In this document: one piece after another, positions 1-8,337 of the stretch
How the letters are laid out: each line of letters starts with the position of its first letter
How positions within the stretch are numbered: position 1 is the first letter of the stretch
NCBI GenBank assembly: GCA_003209895.1
Contig: QCOH01000004.1
Span: forward strand, 1-64,000
Direction of reading: 5' to 3'
Length of the DNA: 64,000 nucleotides
From: Pelagibacteraceae bacterium AG-430-I06
Lineage (GTDB): Bacteria; Pseudomonadota; Alphaproteobacteria; Pelagibacterales; Pelagibacteraceae
Translations under genes and position numbers: made by a program
The notes under the pieces: model-generated
What the model was told of the DNA's origin: nothing
The model's database searches: none
Seen by the model: the letters and a program-made list of their open reading frames with translations, nothing else

Positions 1-1
1 G

Positions 2-925
2 TTTGAAGAACTTAAGAAAATTAATAAAAGCTTAATGGACTTTTCGCCAGATCTATTTATAGCTATTGGCGGAGGTTCAGTTTTAGATTACGGAAAAATT
101 GCCAATGTTTTTCTTTATAAAAATATAAAGAAACAAAAAATAATTTCAGGAAAAAATACTTTTAAAAAAAATTATAAACTTATTGCTATACCTACAACAG
201 CTGGTTCGGGAGCAGAAGTAACAAGTAATGCAGTAATATATGTAAACAAAAAAAAATATTCTATAGAAAATCAAAAAATTATGCCTGACTATTATTTTTT
301 AATACCTGAATTGTTGATTAAAGTACCGAAAAAAGTAAAAGCTTCTTCTGGATTTGATGCAATTGCGCAGGCTATTGAGTCAATGATATCAAAAAGATCG
401 AATAGTATAAGTTTTAAATTTGCAAAAAAATCATTAAAAATTTCTTTAAAAAATTTTATAAATTATATTGAGAGGCCGAATTTAAAAAATACAAAAGATA
501 TGTGCCTTGCAGCTAATTTTTGTGGAAAAGCAATTAATATATCAAAAACAACAGCACCCCACGCTGTTTCTTACCCTTTTACCTCAATATATAAATTAAG
601 TCATGGTCACGCCGTTTCCTTAAATTTTGAAAAGTTTTTAAAATTTAATTTTATCAATATGAGTCGTGCAAAATGTAAATTTAATTTAAAAAATCGCTAT
701 AAAAGTATATTTAAATTAATTGGTGTGAGAGATATATTGGAATTTGAAAATTATATAAAAAAAGTTAAAAAAAAGGCTGGCTTAGAAACTAATTTAAAAT
801 TGTTAAATATAAATTTAAAAGAAAATATTAATAAGATTGTATCTGGTATAAATATTAAGCGCCTAAACAACAATCCTGTAAATTTAACAAAACAAGATGT
901 AAAGAGAATCCTTTTAAAGCCTTGA
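2..925 (+). CDS. Iron-containing alcohol dehydrogenase, phosphonoacetaldehyde-reductase-like (5'-truncated by window edge)
   Basis: Group III iron-dependent alcohol dehydrogenase. The reading frame is open from base 2, so the first listed ATG (base 35) is internal and the N-terminus lies outside the window. Seen: the nucleotide-binding GGGS motif near the start, PTTAGSGAE around residue 53 of the listed ORF, an acidic metal ligand in GFDA (about 108), and histidines in KTTAPHAVSYP (176) and SHGHAVS (190-192). The usual second ligand His of DAxxH is Gln here (DAIAQ). From memory, the KAINISKTTAPHA...HGHAV block and the Gln are typical of phosphonoacetaldehyde reductases that make 2-hydroxyethylphosphonate after PEP mutase and phosphonopyruvate decarboxylase. 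Those two genes would have to lie upstream. Alternative: another sugar or alditol Fe-ADH, such as KdnB. Family is sure, substrate is inferred. Confidence 0.8.
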   Translation, partial: FEELKKINKSLMDFSPDLFIAIGGGSVLDYGKIANVFLYKNIKKQKIISGKNTFKKNYKLIAIPTTAGSGAEVTSNAVIYVNKKKYSIENQKIMPDYYFLIPELLIKVPKKVKASSGFDAIAQAIESMISKRSNSISFKFAKKSLKISLKNFINYIERPNLKNTKDMCLAANFCGKAINISKTTAPHAVSYPFTSIYKLSHGHAVSLNFEKFLKFNFINMSRAKCKFNLKNRYKSIFKLIGVRDILEFENYIKKVKKKAGLETNLKLLNINLKENINKIVSGINIKRLNNNPVNLTKQDVKRILLKP

Positions 926-929
926 TAAA

Positions 930-1670
930 ATGAATAAATTTAATAAAAAATACTCTGAAAATGGTTTTCTTATAGAAAAAAATTATTTTAATAAAGATGA
1001 TGTTAATAAAATCACTAATGAAATTCAAAACCTTAAAAAGAATGTCGATTTATATTACGATAAAAAAGGAAAACTTAGAAGAATCGAAAGACTTTATGAC
1101 AAAGGTGAGTCTTTAAATTTAGCAAATAGTAAAATTATGGATTTATTAAAAAAAATCTTTGAAACAAGTTTCACTATATTTAAAGATAAGTTTAATGCTA
1201 AGCCTCCGGGAGGAGAGGGTTTTTTTGCACATTATGATGGTATTTTTAAATTTAGAAATGAAAAAAATGAATTAAAAAAAGGTTGGTATGAGTATGGAAA
1301 TAAATTTGTAAATGTTTTGATAGCTCTCGATCAATTTGATGAAACAAATGGAACTATTGAAATAGCTAAAGCCGACGAGGGTAATTTTGATGAACTTTTC
1401 TTAAACACAAAAAAAAATGGGACACCTGATATTTTACCAGAGATTGAAAAAAAACTTAAATTTAATCCAATGAATTTAAATGTTGGTGATGTTGTTATCT
1501 TTAATAATACATGTCCACATAGATCTAAAAAGAACAATTCTAACAGTGATCGTAAATCTCTTTACTATACATATACACCGCTTGAATTAGGGTCTAAATA
1601 CGATGAGTATTTTAATGATAAATTAAAAAGTAAAAATACCACAAGTAAATCGCTCAGCGGAGATTTGTAA
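930..1670 (+). CDS. Phytanoyl-CoA dioxygenase (PhyH)-family Fe(II)/2-oxoglutarate oxygenase
   Basis: A 246-residue PhyH-like double-stranded beta-helix oxygenase. The facial triad is visible: HYD (HxD) in the middle, a distal His in TCPHRS, and a following Arg (DRKSLYYTYTPL) that would bind 2-oxoglutarate. It starts 4 bp after the Fe-ADH stop, so the two are probably co-transcribed. Next to a phosphonoacetaldehyde-reductase-like gene it could hydroxylate a hydroxyethylphosphonate-type intermediate or a sugar. PhyH-family oxygenases such as DhpA are known in phosphonate pathways. Substrate is inference; the fold and cofactor use are well supported by the motifs. Confidence 0.8.
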   Translation: MNKFNKKYSENGFLIEKNYFNKDDVNKITNEIQNLKKNVDLYYDKKGKLRRIERLYDKGESLNLANSKIMDLLKKIFETSFTIFKDKFNAKPPGGEGFFAHYDGIFKFRNEKNELKKGWYEYGNKFVNVLIALDQFDETNGTIEIAKADEGNFDELFLNTKKNGTPDILPEIEKKLKFNPMNLNVGDVVIFNNTCPHRSKKNNSNSDRKSLYYTYTPLELGSKYDEYFNDKLKSKNTTSKSLSGDL

Positions 1671-1704
1671 GAAATTATTACCTATATCAAAAAAATTTAA
1701 ATTT

Positions 1705-2241
1705 ATGAAAAAAATAAAAATTAATCACAGAAAAGGTATTTTATTTTTCATTCAAGGTTTGTCTGGTTCTGGAAAAACTGTGATTTCTAAAAAAATTAAA
1801 AAAGAAATTTCAAGAAAATATGGCCCAACAATTCTTATAAGCGGCGATAATCTTAGAAAAATTTTTGAACTTAATGATTACAGTTATAATGGAAGATTAT
1901 CTAATTCAATTAAATTTCGTAAGTTTTCTAAACTTATTACAAATCAAAAAATAAATCTCATATTTAATGTTGTTGGATTAATGCATTCTACTAGAAAATG
2001 GTATAGAAAAAATATTGATAATTATATTGAGATATTTGTAAAAGCTGACTTAAAAAAAATAATCAAATTTAAAAAAAAGAAAATTTATCATTCTAAAAAA
2101 AATAAAAATATTGTAGGTATATCGATAAAACCGGAATTTCCAAAAAATCCTCATATAATAATAAAAAATGATTTTAAAAAGCCGTCAAACTATTTAGCAA
2201 AACTCCTTATTGAAAAAATTAATTTATTAATAAAAAATTAA
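1705..2241 (+). CDS. Adenylylsulfate (APS) kinase-like P-loop kinase
   Basis: A 178-residue CysC-fold kinase. It has a Walker A motif GLSGSGKT (residues ~19-26), SGDNLRKIF in place of the CysC DGDNVR motif, and a late NIVGISIKPEFPKNPHIII segment resembling the GIDSxYExPExPE block of APS kinases. It is slightly shorter than E. coli CysC (about 200) and several canonical residues differ. It sits in the surface-glycan island, 1.7 kb upstream of a sulfotransferase-like gene, so making PAPS for sulfation is the simplest reading. No ATP sulfurylase is in the window. It could instead phosphorylate another island-specific substrate. Confidence 0.7.
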   Translation: MKKIKINHRKGILFFIQGLSGSGKTVISKKIKKEISRKYGPTILISGDNLRKIFELNDYSYNGRLSNSIKFRKFSKLITNQKINLIFNVVGLMHSTRKWYRKNIDNYIEIFVKADLKKIIKFKKKKIYHSKKNKNIVGISIKPEFPKNPHIIIKNDFKKPSNYLAKLLIEKINLLIKN

Positions 2242-2252
2242 TATTAAAAAAA

Positions 2253-3963
2253 ATGGAAAAAATAAATAAGCTCAAAAATATTCTTAATATATTTCAAAAA
2301 AAACAGTTTATTTTTTTGTTTTGCTTTATGTTATTAGCAGTTTTGTTGGAGATATTAGTTCTCAAATTTTTATTAATTATTCTGAATTTCTTTTCAAATC
2401 CAGGTAACGATATAAATTCGTCTACTGTTATATTTTTACAAAACTTAAAAGGTGATTTAAGCTTCCCCTTTTTAATAATTTGTATTTTCGTAATAATTTT
2501 TTTATTAAAAACTTTAATAAATATTTTTTTAAACTTTCAAAAAGGAAAATTTTTATTTAATACAAAAGCTGATGTCAGTTTAAGGCTTATGAGGGGTTAT
2601 TTATATATGCCAAGAGTTTTTCATATGAGAACCAATACTTCAGAGTTAGTCAGAAATATTACAGTTGAAGTAGACAACCTAATGACATCATTATTAAATA
2701 TTTTAACAATAATACTAGATGCTTCAGTTTTAATTGGATTAGTAATATTTTTATGCTTCGTAAATTTTGAAATCACTATTATAAGTTTTTTTGCATTAGT
2801 GTTTTTTTCATTTTTAGTATCTGGAGTTAATAGAAAAAAAACAATTCAATTAGGAAAAAAAAAGAGTTAAAATTATACAATTAAGACTTAAAAATATCAT
2901 AGAGGCCTTGTCAGGTTCTAAAACTTTTACTATTACAGGATCTAGAGACAAGGCAATTTCGGATTTTAGTGTTAATAATTCACAACTAGCTAAATTGTCC
3001 TATAAAAATTTTTTTAGAAACGGATTACCCAAACCATTATTTGAATTATTTACAGTATTAATCATAGGTTCGTTTTTTATTTTTGTGCAACAAAAAAATT
3101 TGGAGATAAGCTCAATAATACCAACCCTAGGCGTATTTTTAGCTGCTGTATATAGATTAATCCCCTCATTTGCTAATATTATGTCAAACATACAAAGCTA
3201 CCAGTTTAACATTCAATGTGTAACAAACCTTTCAAACGATCTAGAAAAATTTAAAAATATAAAAAATATTAACCAAGAAAAAATAAATTTTATTAAAAGT
3301 TTGGATTTTAACGACGTTACTTTTTCTTATGGCAGTAACGAAAGAAGCACGGTTTTTAAAAATATAAATATTTCAATAAAAAAAGGATCAAAAATTGGAA
3401 TAGTTGGGCCAAGCGGTTCTGGAAAAAGTACATTTCTTGACATATTTATGGGGTTACTACCAGTTCAATCTGGTCAAGTTCTCATAGACGGAAAAAATAT
3501 AAAAAACCAAGAAAGTGGTTGGCAGAAAAATATTGGTTGTGTTCCGCAAGAAGTTTTTATCAGTGATGATACTCTTAAAAAGAATGTTGCTTTTGGGGAA
3601 TCAGATGAGAAGATTGATAATACAAAATTATTGAGAGCAATTGAACTTGCTGGACTGAAAAATTTTGTAGAGAACTTAGATTTAAAGGAGAATACTATAA
3701 TTGGTGAGCGTGGGTCGAGAGTATCCGGCGGCCAAAGACAAAGAATAGGAATAGCCAGAGCTTTTTATAACAATCCCGATCTTCTAATATTAGATGAAGC
3801 AACAAATGCGCTTGATGAGCAAATAGAAAAAAAAATTATAGATGAAATTTTTTCAACAGGTATTAATCGTACTATTATATTTGTAAGTCATAATTACCAA
3901 AATCTACGACACTGCGATTCTATTTACAAAATAGAAAATCAAAGACTATCATTGATAGAATAA
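2253..3963 (+). pseudogene. MsbA-type ABC exporter (permease-ATPase fusion) interrupted by a +1 frameshift in an A9 run
   Basis: Two ORFs, 2253-2870 (frame 3) and 2908-3963 (frame 1), together form one ~569-residue half-transporter. The first holds the N-terminal transmembrane helices. The second holds the rest of the membrane domain and the ATPase: Walker A GPSGSGKST, signature SGGQRQR, Walker B LLILDEA and switch His (FVSHN). The break lies at TTAGG-A9-GAG near 2852-2862. Removing one A restores continuous reading through KKRVKIIQLRLKNIIEALSGS. It probably exports a lipid-linked glycan or a product of neighbouring genes. The interruption may be a sequencing error, a real mutation, phase variation, or an A9 transcript-slippage site. 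Only the sequence state is certain. Confidence 0.85.
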
Positions 3964-3964
3964 T

Positions 3965-5056
3965 ATGAAAATTTTGATTATTTTAACTGGTGGTAGATCA
4001 GGATCTGGTCTCTTACAAAGTCTTTTCGACGGACACAAAGAAATTCTACAATTTCCGGGTGAATTATTATTTACAGATGAGATAAAAAAAATATTTAAGG
4101 AAAATTCTCCTCCTAAATTTGTAAATTCATTTATTAATTTTAATCAGCACTTTTTTGACTCAAGGTTAAACACAATAGAACGACATAATAAACTAGGATC
4201 ATTAAAAAACGAATTTTATAAAGTAGATAAAAATAACTTTAAAAAAAGATTTCTTAAATTATTTAAAATATCAAAAAAAACTAACCTAGACAAATTGATA
4301 TGTTTACATAAAGCATACGAAGAAAAAGCGAATAATTTATCCAAAAAAAAAGTTATAGTTTTACATATTCACGATTTCATTTTCTTTAAGAATTATCTTC
4401 AAATTTTTAAAATAAAAGAAAATACAAAAATTTTCCTTACGATGAGAGACCCAATCGTTAGCCTATGTTCAACAATTAATAATTGGTTGAAATATAAAGA
4501 TGGTATTTATTTAACACCAAGAACTTTAGAAAGAAATTTTGATACGCATTTCAATATTTTTAATAATTTACATTTTTTAAGAAAAAAAATAAAAGTAATT
4601 AAATTGGAAAAATTACATCAATCAAGTCGAGATACTTTAAAAAAAATTTGCAAACATCTAAATATTAAATTTTCTCAATCACTTTTAAAATCTACATATC
4701 ATGGAAAAAAATGGTGGGGCGATTGTATCAGTCAAAAATACTTAAACGGGTTGAACCCAAAATTTAAAAATAAATTTGATGAAGATTTATTTAGTATTAA
4801 GGAATTAAAATTTCTTGAAAAGAAAATTCTTCCAGTTTTAAAAAAATATAAATATCCAATAAGAAGTGAGATCAATAGTGAAATAAATATTTTATATTTT
4901 TACCCATTCGGATTTGAAAAAAAAATTTGGGCGAAAACTTTGAAAAAAAATAAGTTAAAAACATCTTTATCTATACCTTATTTTTATATCAGAAGAATAC
5001 TTTTATTAGGTAAAAAAAATATTTTTTTACAAAATAATTTACCTAATGAAATTTAA
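3965..5056 (+). CDS. Sulfotransferase-like protein
   Basis: A 363-residue protein with a PAPS-dependent sulfotransferase signature. A 5'-phosphosulfate-binding loop lies at the N-terminus (TGGRSGSGLLQSLFDGH, residues ~8-24). A 3'-phosphate-binding RDP...S block (MRDPIVSLCSTINNWL) lies mid-protein. It starts 1 bp after the exporter frame and shares direction with an APS-kinase-like gene upstream, which supports sulfation of a surface glycan. The C-terminal ~90 residues are basic and not recognised. The acceptor is unknown. The family call rests on the two motifs and the overall length. Confidence 0.72.
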   Translation: MKILIILTGGRSGSGLLQSLFDGHKEILQFPGELLFTDEIKKIFKENSPPKFVNSFINFNQHFFDSRLNTIERHNKLGSLKNEFYKVDKNNFKKRFLKLFKISKKTNLDKLICLHKAYEEKANNLSKKKVIVLHIHDFIFFKNYLQIFKIKENTKIFLTMRDPIVSLCSTINNWLKYKDGIYLTPRTLERNFDTHFNIFNNLHFLRKKIKVIKLEKLHQSSRDTLKKICKHLNIKFSQSLLKSTYHGKKWWGDCISQKYLNGLNPKFKNKFDEDLFSIKELKFLEKKILPVLKKYKYPIRSEINSEINILYFYPFGFEKKIWAKTLKKNKLKTSLSIPYFYIRRILLLGKKNIFLQNNLPNEI

Positions 5057-5109
5057 TTAAATAGTATTTTGTTTTTTTTTAAATTGTAGTATGTTAAAAA
5101 TTAATTACC

Positions 5110-6240
5110 ATGAGCCAAAATAGTCCAAAAAAAATTCCAGTATTTGATATTTCAATCGGTCAAAAAGAGAAGGAATTTATTAAAGATTGCTTAGATACTT
5201 CTTTTGTTGGGCAGGGTCCGTACGTCAAAGAGTTCGAAAACAAATTTAGCAATTTCGTTAGTTGTAAATATGGTGTGACAACAACAAGTGGTACTACAGC
5301 TTTGCATCTTGCTCTTAAAACGGTTGGTGTTAAAGACGGTGATGAGGTTTTAGTATCTAGTAGTACAAATATGGCTTGTGCTTTCTCAATTGTATATTGC
5401 AATGCAAGACCAGTGCCAATCGATATTCACAAAGAAACTTGGCAACTAAACGCAGAATTAATTGAAAAAAAAATAACAAAAAAAACAAAAGCAATAATGG
5501 TTGTACATTTATTTGGTCAATCAGTTGATATGGACCCTATTATGGAAATCGCAAAAAAATATAATCTAAAAGTTGTGGAAGATTGTGCAGAGTCACACGG
5601 GGTAGAGTACAAAGGTAGAAAGGTAGGCTCAATAGGAGACATTGGTGCTTTTAGTTTTTTTTCAAATAAAACAATTACTTGTGGTGAAGGAGGAATGATA
5701 ACTACCAATTCTGAAGATTTAGCAAATAAAGCAAAAGGTTTAAAAAACCTTTGTTACGGTAAAACAAATAAATTTATGCACGAAGATGTTGGGTTTAATT
5801 ATAGACTTCCTAATGTAAGTGCCGCAATGGGGTTAGGTCAATTTAATCAAATATCAGAAATATTTGAGCAGAAAAAAAGAATAGATGAACGTTATAAAAA
5901 GAATTTGAAAAACGTTAAAGGTCTTAATATTCCAAAAATTGACCCAAGCACGACAAAATATATTATGTGGGTATTTAACCTTTATCTCGATGAAAATTTT
6001 GGAGTTTCAAGAGATGAACTTACAAAGAAATTAAAAGAGATTAATATTGATACTAGAGACGCCTTTGTTCCAATTAATATGCAAAAAATTTTTCAAAAAA
6101 ATTGGAATATAAATGAGAAAGATTGTCCAAACGCAAATTTTATTATGAAAAACGGTTTTTATATTCCATCGGGCAATACTATTAGTAATGAAGATATTGA
6201 TTATGTATCTGAAAAAATTATAAAAATAAGTAAACAATAA
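5110..6240 (+). CDS. DegT/DnrJ/EryC1/StrS-family PLP aminotransferase (first of three)
   Basis: A 376-residue nucleotide-sugar aminotransferase. Seen: GTTALHLAL (PLP-phosphate region, ~60), VVEDCAESHG with the pyridine-ring Asp, and the Schiff-base lysine in FFSNKTITCGEGGMI (~residue 185). These enzymes aminate 4-keto or 3-keto sugar nucleotides. It lies upstream of an Idh-type dehydrogenase and a second DegT enzyme, an arrangement seen in amino- and diamino-sugar pathways where a dehydrogenase makes the keto sugar first. A 53-bp AT-rich gap before it contains a possible weak promoter. The exact sugar is not determinable. Confidence 0.9.
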   Translation: MSQNSPKKIPVFDISIGQKEKEFIKDCLDTSFVGQGPYVKEFENKFSNFVSCKYGVTTTSGTTALHLALKTVGVKDGDEVLVSSSTNMACAFSIVYCNARPVPIDIHKETWQLNAELIEKKITKKTKAIMVVHLFGQSVDMDPIMEIAKKYNLKVVEDCAESHGVEYKGRKVGSIGDIGAFSFFSNKTITCGEGGMITTNSEDLANKAKGLKNLCYGKTNKFMHEDVGFNYRLPNVSAAMGLGQFNQISEIFEQKKRIDERYKKNLKNVKGLNIPKIDPSTTKYIMWVFNLYLDENFGVSRDELTKKLKEINIDTRDAFVPINMQKIFQKNWNINEKDCPNANFIMKNGFYIPSGNTISNEDIDYVSEKIIKISKQ

Positions 6241-6247
6241 TAATTAA

Positions 6248-7222
6248 ATGATTAATTTTGCAGTAATAGGAGCTGGTTCATTCGGTCTTAAAAGAGCGAA
6301 AGCTATTAAAGAATGTACAGGCGCCAAGTTAGTCGCTTTATGCGATAAAAACGAAGAGACTGCAGAAAAAGCGAAAAAAATTTTAGATGTAGATATAAAG
6401 TCTTTTGAAGAAATTTTGAATAATAAAAATATTCATGCTATTACTGTTTCTACACCAAATAAATTTCATTTACCTATAATTACAGAGGGCTTGAAAGCTA
6501 ACAAACACGTCTTCTCCGAAAAGCCTTTTTGTAGAAACTTAGAAGAGGCAAAAAAAATTTTCGAAGTTTCCAAAAAAGCTAATTCAATTTTTCAAATGGG
6601 CTCAAACCACAGATATTTTGAAAGCGTTATTTATGCAAAAAAATTAATCGATCAAAATGAAATTGGTGAAATTTTATCTTTTAATGGTAGAATTGGTCAC
6701 AATGGCGAAAGAATTAAAAATTCTTGGTTCTGGGATAAAGAACTTAGCGGAGGTGGCACATTATTAGATAACGGAGTTCATTTATTGGAATTATCTAGAT
6801 ATTTTTTAGGAGACTTTATTTCTGGAATTGGCAGCACTTCAAATGCTTATTGGAAAAATATTGATGTTGAAGACACGGCCAATGGTTTTTTTAAAACCGC
6901 TGATGGAAAAACTGCATCTATTTTTTGTTCATGGAGATTACTTTCAGGGTACTTCTTTTTTGAAATAAATGGTTCAGAAGGATATATAAATGTAGATGGT
7001 CGATTCGATACTCATGGGGGTGATAAAATATTTTGGCTTAACAAAAAAAATAATAAAATATTATCTAAAGATTTTAGTCATATTAAACCACAATCATACA
7101 AACTTGAAATGGAAAAATTTATAGAAACAGTAACTAAAAAAAAGAAACCTTCACCCTCAGCTAGGGATGGTTTAGAGGTGATGAGAATGATTGATTTTAT
7201 TTATTCTTCGAGTAAAAAATAA
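6248..7222 (+). CDS. Gfo/Idh/MocA-family NAD(P)-dependent oxidoreductase
   Basis: A 324-residue sugar or sugar-nucleotide dehydrogenase. The N-terminal Rossmann fold carries GAGSFGLKRA (~residues 8-17). It is followed by the family's STPNKFH and EKPFCRNLEEAK blocks (~75-105), the latter with the catalytic Lys. The C-terminal half has the GGGTLLDNGVHLLEL and EDTA motifs of the substrate domain. It is sandwiched between two DegT aminotransferases with gaps of 7 and 3 bp, so it probably makes the keto sugar that one of them aminates. WbpB/WlbA-type 3-dehydrogenases are a possible comparison, but assignment to one sugar is speculative. Confidence 0.9.
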   Translation: MINFAVIGAGSFGLKRAKAIKECTGAKLVALCDKNEETAEKAKKILDVDIKSFEEILNNKNIHAITVSTPNKFHLPIITEGLKANKHVFSEKPFCRNLEEAKKIFEVSKKANSIFQMGSNHRYFESVIYAKKLIDQNEIGEILSFNGRIGHNGERIKNSWFWDKELSGGGTLLDNGVHLLELSRYFLGDFISGIGSTSNAYWKNIDVEDTANGFFKTADGKTASIFCSWRLLSGYFFFEINGSEGYINVDGRFDTHGGDKIFWLNKKNNKILSKDFSHIKPQSYKLEMEKFIETVTKKKKPSPSARDGLEVMRMIDFIYSSSKK

Positions 7223-7225
7223 ATT

Positions 7226-8329
7226 ATGTTTGAATTAGATGAACCATACGTTGGAAAAGAAGAACACGCTTATTTAAAAGAGGCCATAGATAGTGGGTGG
7301 ATTAGTAGTTTAGGTCCATTTGTTGAAAAATTTGAAAAAAAATTCGCTGAATATATTGGTGTAAAATATGCTGTTAGTTGCGCAAGTGGAACAAGCGCAC
7401 TATCTTTATTGTGTTCAACATTGGGAATTAAACCCGGAGACGAAGTAATAATTCAATCACTAACTTTTACAGCTGATGCATTTGCTATGCATCAATCAGG
7501 TGCCAAAATTGTTTTTGCAGATTGTTCAAAAGATAGGTTTACAATAAGTCCTGAGGACGTTAAAAAAAAAATTACAAAAAAAACAAAAATTATTAGCCCA
7601 ACACATTTGTATGGTCGTGCAGCAGAAATGACAGAACTAAAAGAAATTTGCGACTCTAATAATATTTATTTAGTGGAAGATTGTTGTCAAGCTACAGGGG
7701 CCAAATATAATAATAAAATGCTTGGTAGCATCGGTCATTTTAATTTTCACAGTTTTCACAATAAACTTATTGCAAGTGGAGAAGGAGGAATGATTACCAC
7801 AAATTATAAAAATTTAGCTGAAAGATTTGAAAAACTAAAAAATCCTCCATCAGTTAATAGGCCTGATGAAAGAGACGGGTTTATGGAAATATCCATGAAT
7901 CATAGATTAAGCAATTTACATGCAGCTGTTGGTTTAGCCCAATTGGAAAGATTGGAAAAAAATATAGAGAAAAAAATTAAAATGGCAGAAATTTATGATA
8001 ATATATTTAAAGATGCTGAAGGCATTAAAATCATAAAATCAGATCCAGAACATCGAACGGTATGGTGGAGATATACTATATTATTAGATCAAAAAATTAA
8101 TTTGGGGGAATTTAAAAAAAAAGCCTTAGAAAATAAAATAGTTGTTAGGGAAGGTTATCTCCCTTTGCATAAACATCCGTTTTTCAAAGATCACAATAAA
8201 TTATCTTTACCGAACTCTGAGAAACTTGGTAAAGAAACAGTTGATATTCCTTCAAGTTTTAATTTGAAAGAAAATGAAATTATTTCTATAGGCCATACAC
8301 TCAAAAATATTGCCAAAAGTCTAATTTAA
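7226..8329 (+). CDS. DegT/DnrJ/EryC1/StrS-family PLP aminotransferase (second)
   Basis: A 367-residue aminotransferase. Its N-terminus (ELDEPYVGKEEHAYLKEAIDSGWISSLGP) is the classic DegT start. It has ASGTSALSLL, EDCCQATGA with the ring-binding Asp, and the PLP Lys in FHNKLIASGEGGMI. It is not a recent duplicate of the 5110-6240 enzyme: the active-site flanks differ (HSFHNK versus FSFFSNK). It starts 3 bp after the Idh-type gene and likely acts on its keto product to make an amino sugar for the surface polysaccharide. Confidence 0.9.
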   Translation: MFELDEPYVGKEEHAYLKEAIDSGWISSLGPFVEKFEKKFAEYIGVKYAVSCASGTSALSLLCSTLGIKPGDEVIIQSLTFTADAFAMHQSGAKIVFADCSKDRFTISPEDVKKKITKKTKIISPTHLYGRAAEMTELKEICDSNNIYLVEDCCQATGAKYNNKMLGSIGHFNFHSFHNKLIASGEGGMITTNYKNLAERFEKLKNPPSVNRPDERDGFMEISMNHRLSNLHAAVGLAQLERLEKNIEKKIKMAEIYDNIFKDAEGIKIIKSDPEHRTVWWRYTILLDQKINLGEFKKKALENKIVVREGYLPLHKHPFFKDHNKLSLPNSEKLGKETVDIPSSFNLKENEIISIGHTLKNIAKSLI

Positions 8330-8337
8330 TTTTTATA

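Noticed and set aside
5057-5109. Promoter before the first DegT gene
   Set aside because: Only loose -35/-10 matches in a poly-T/AT stretch; not better than chance in this base composition.
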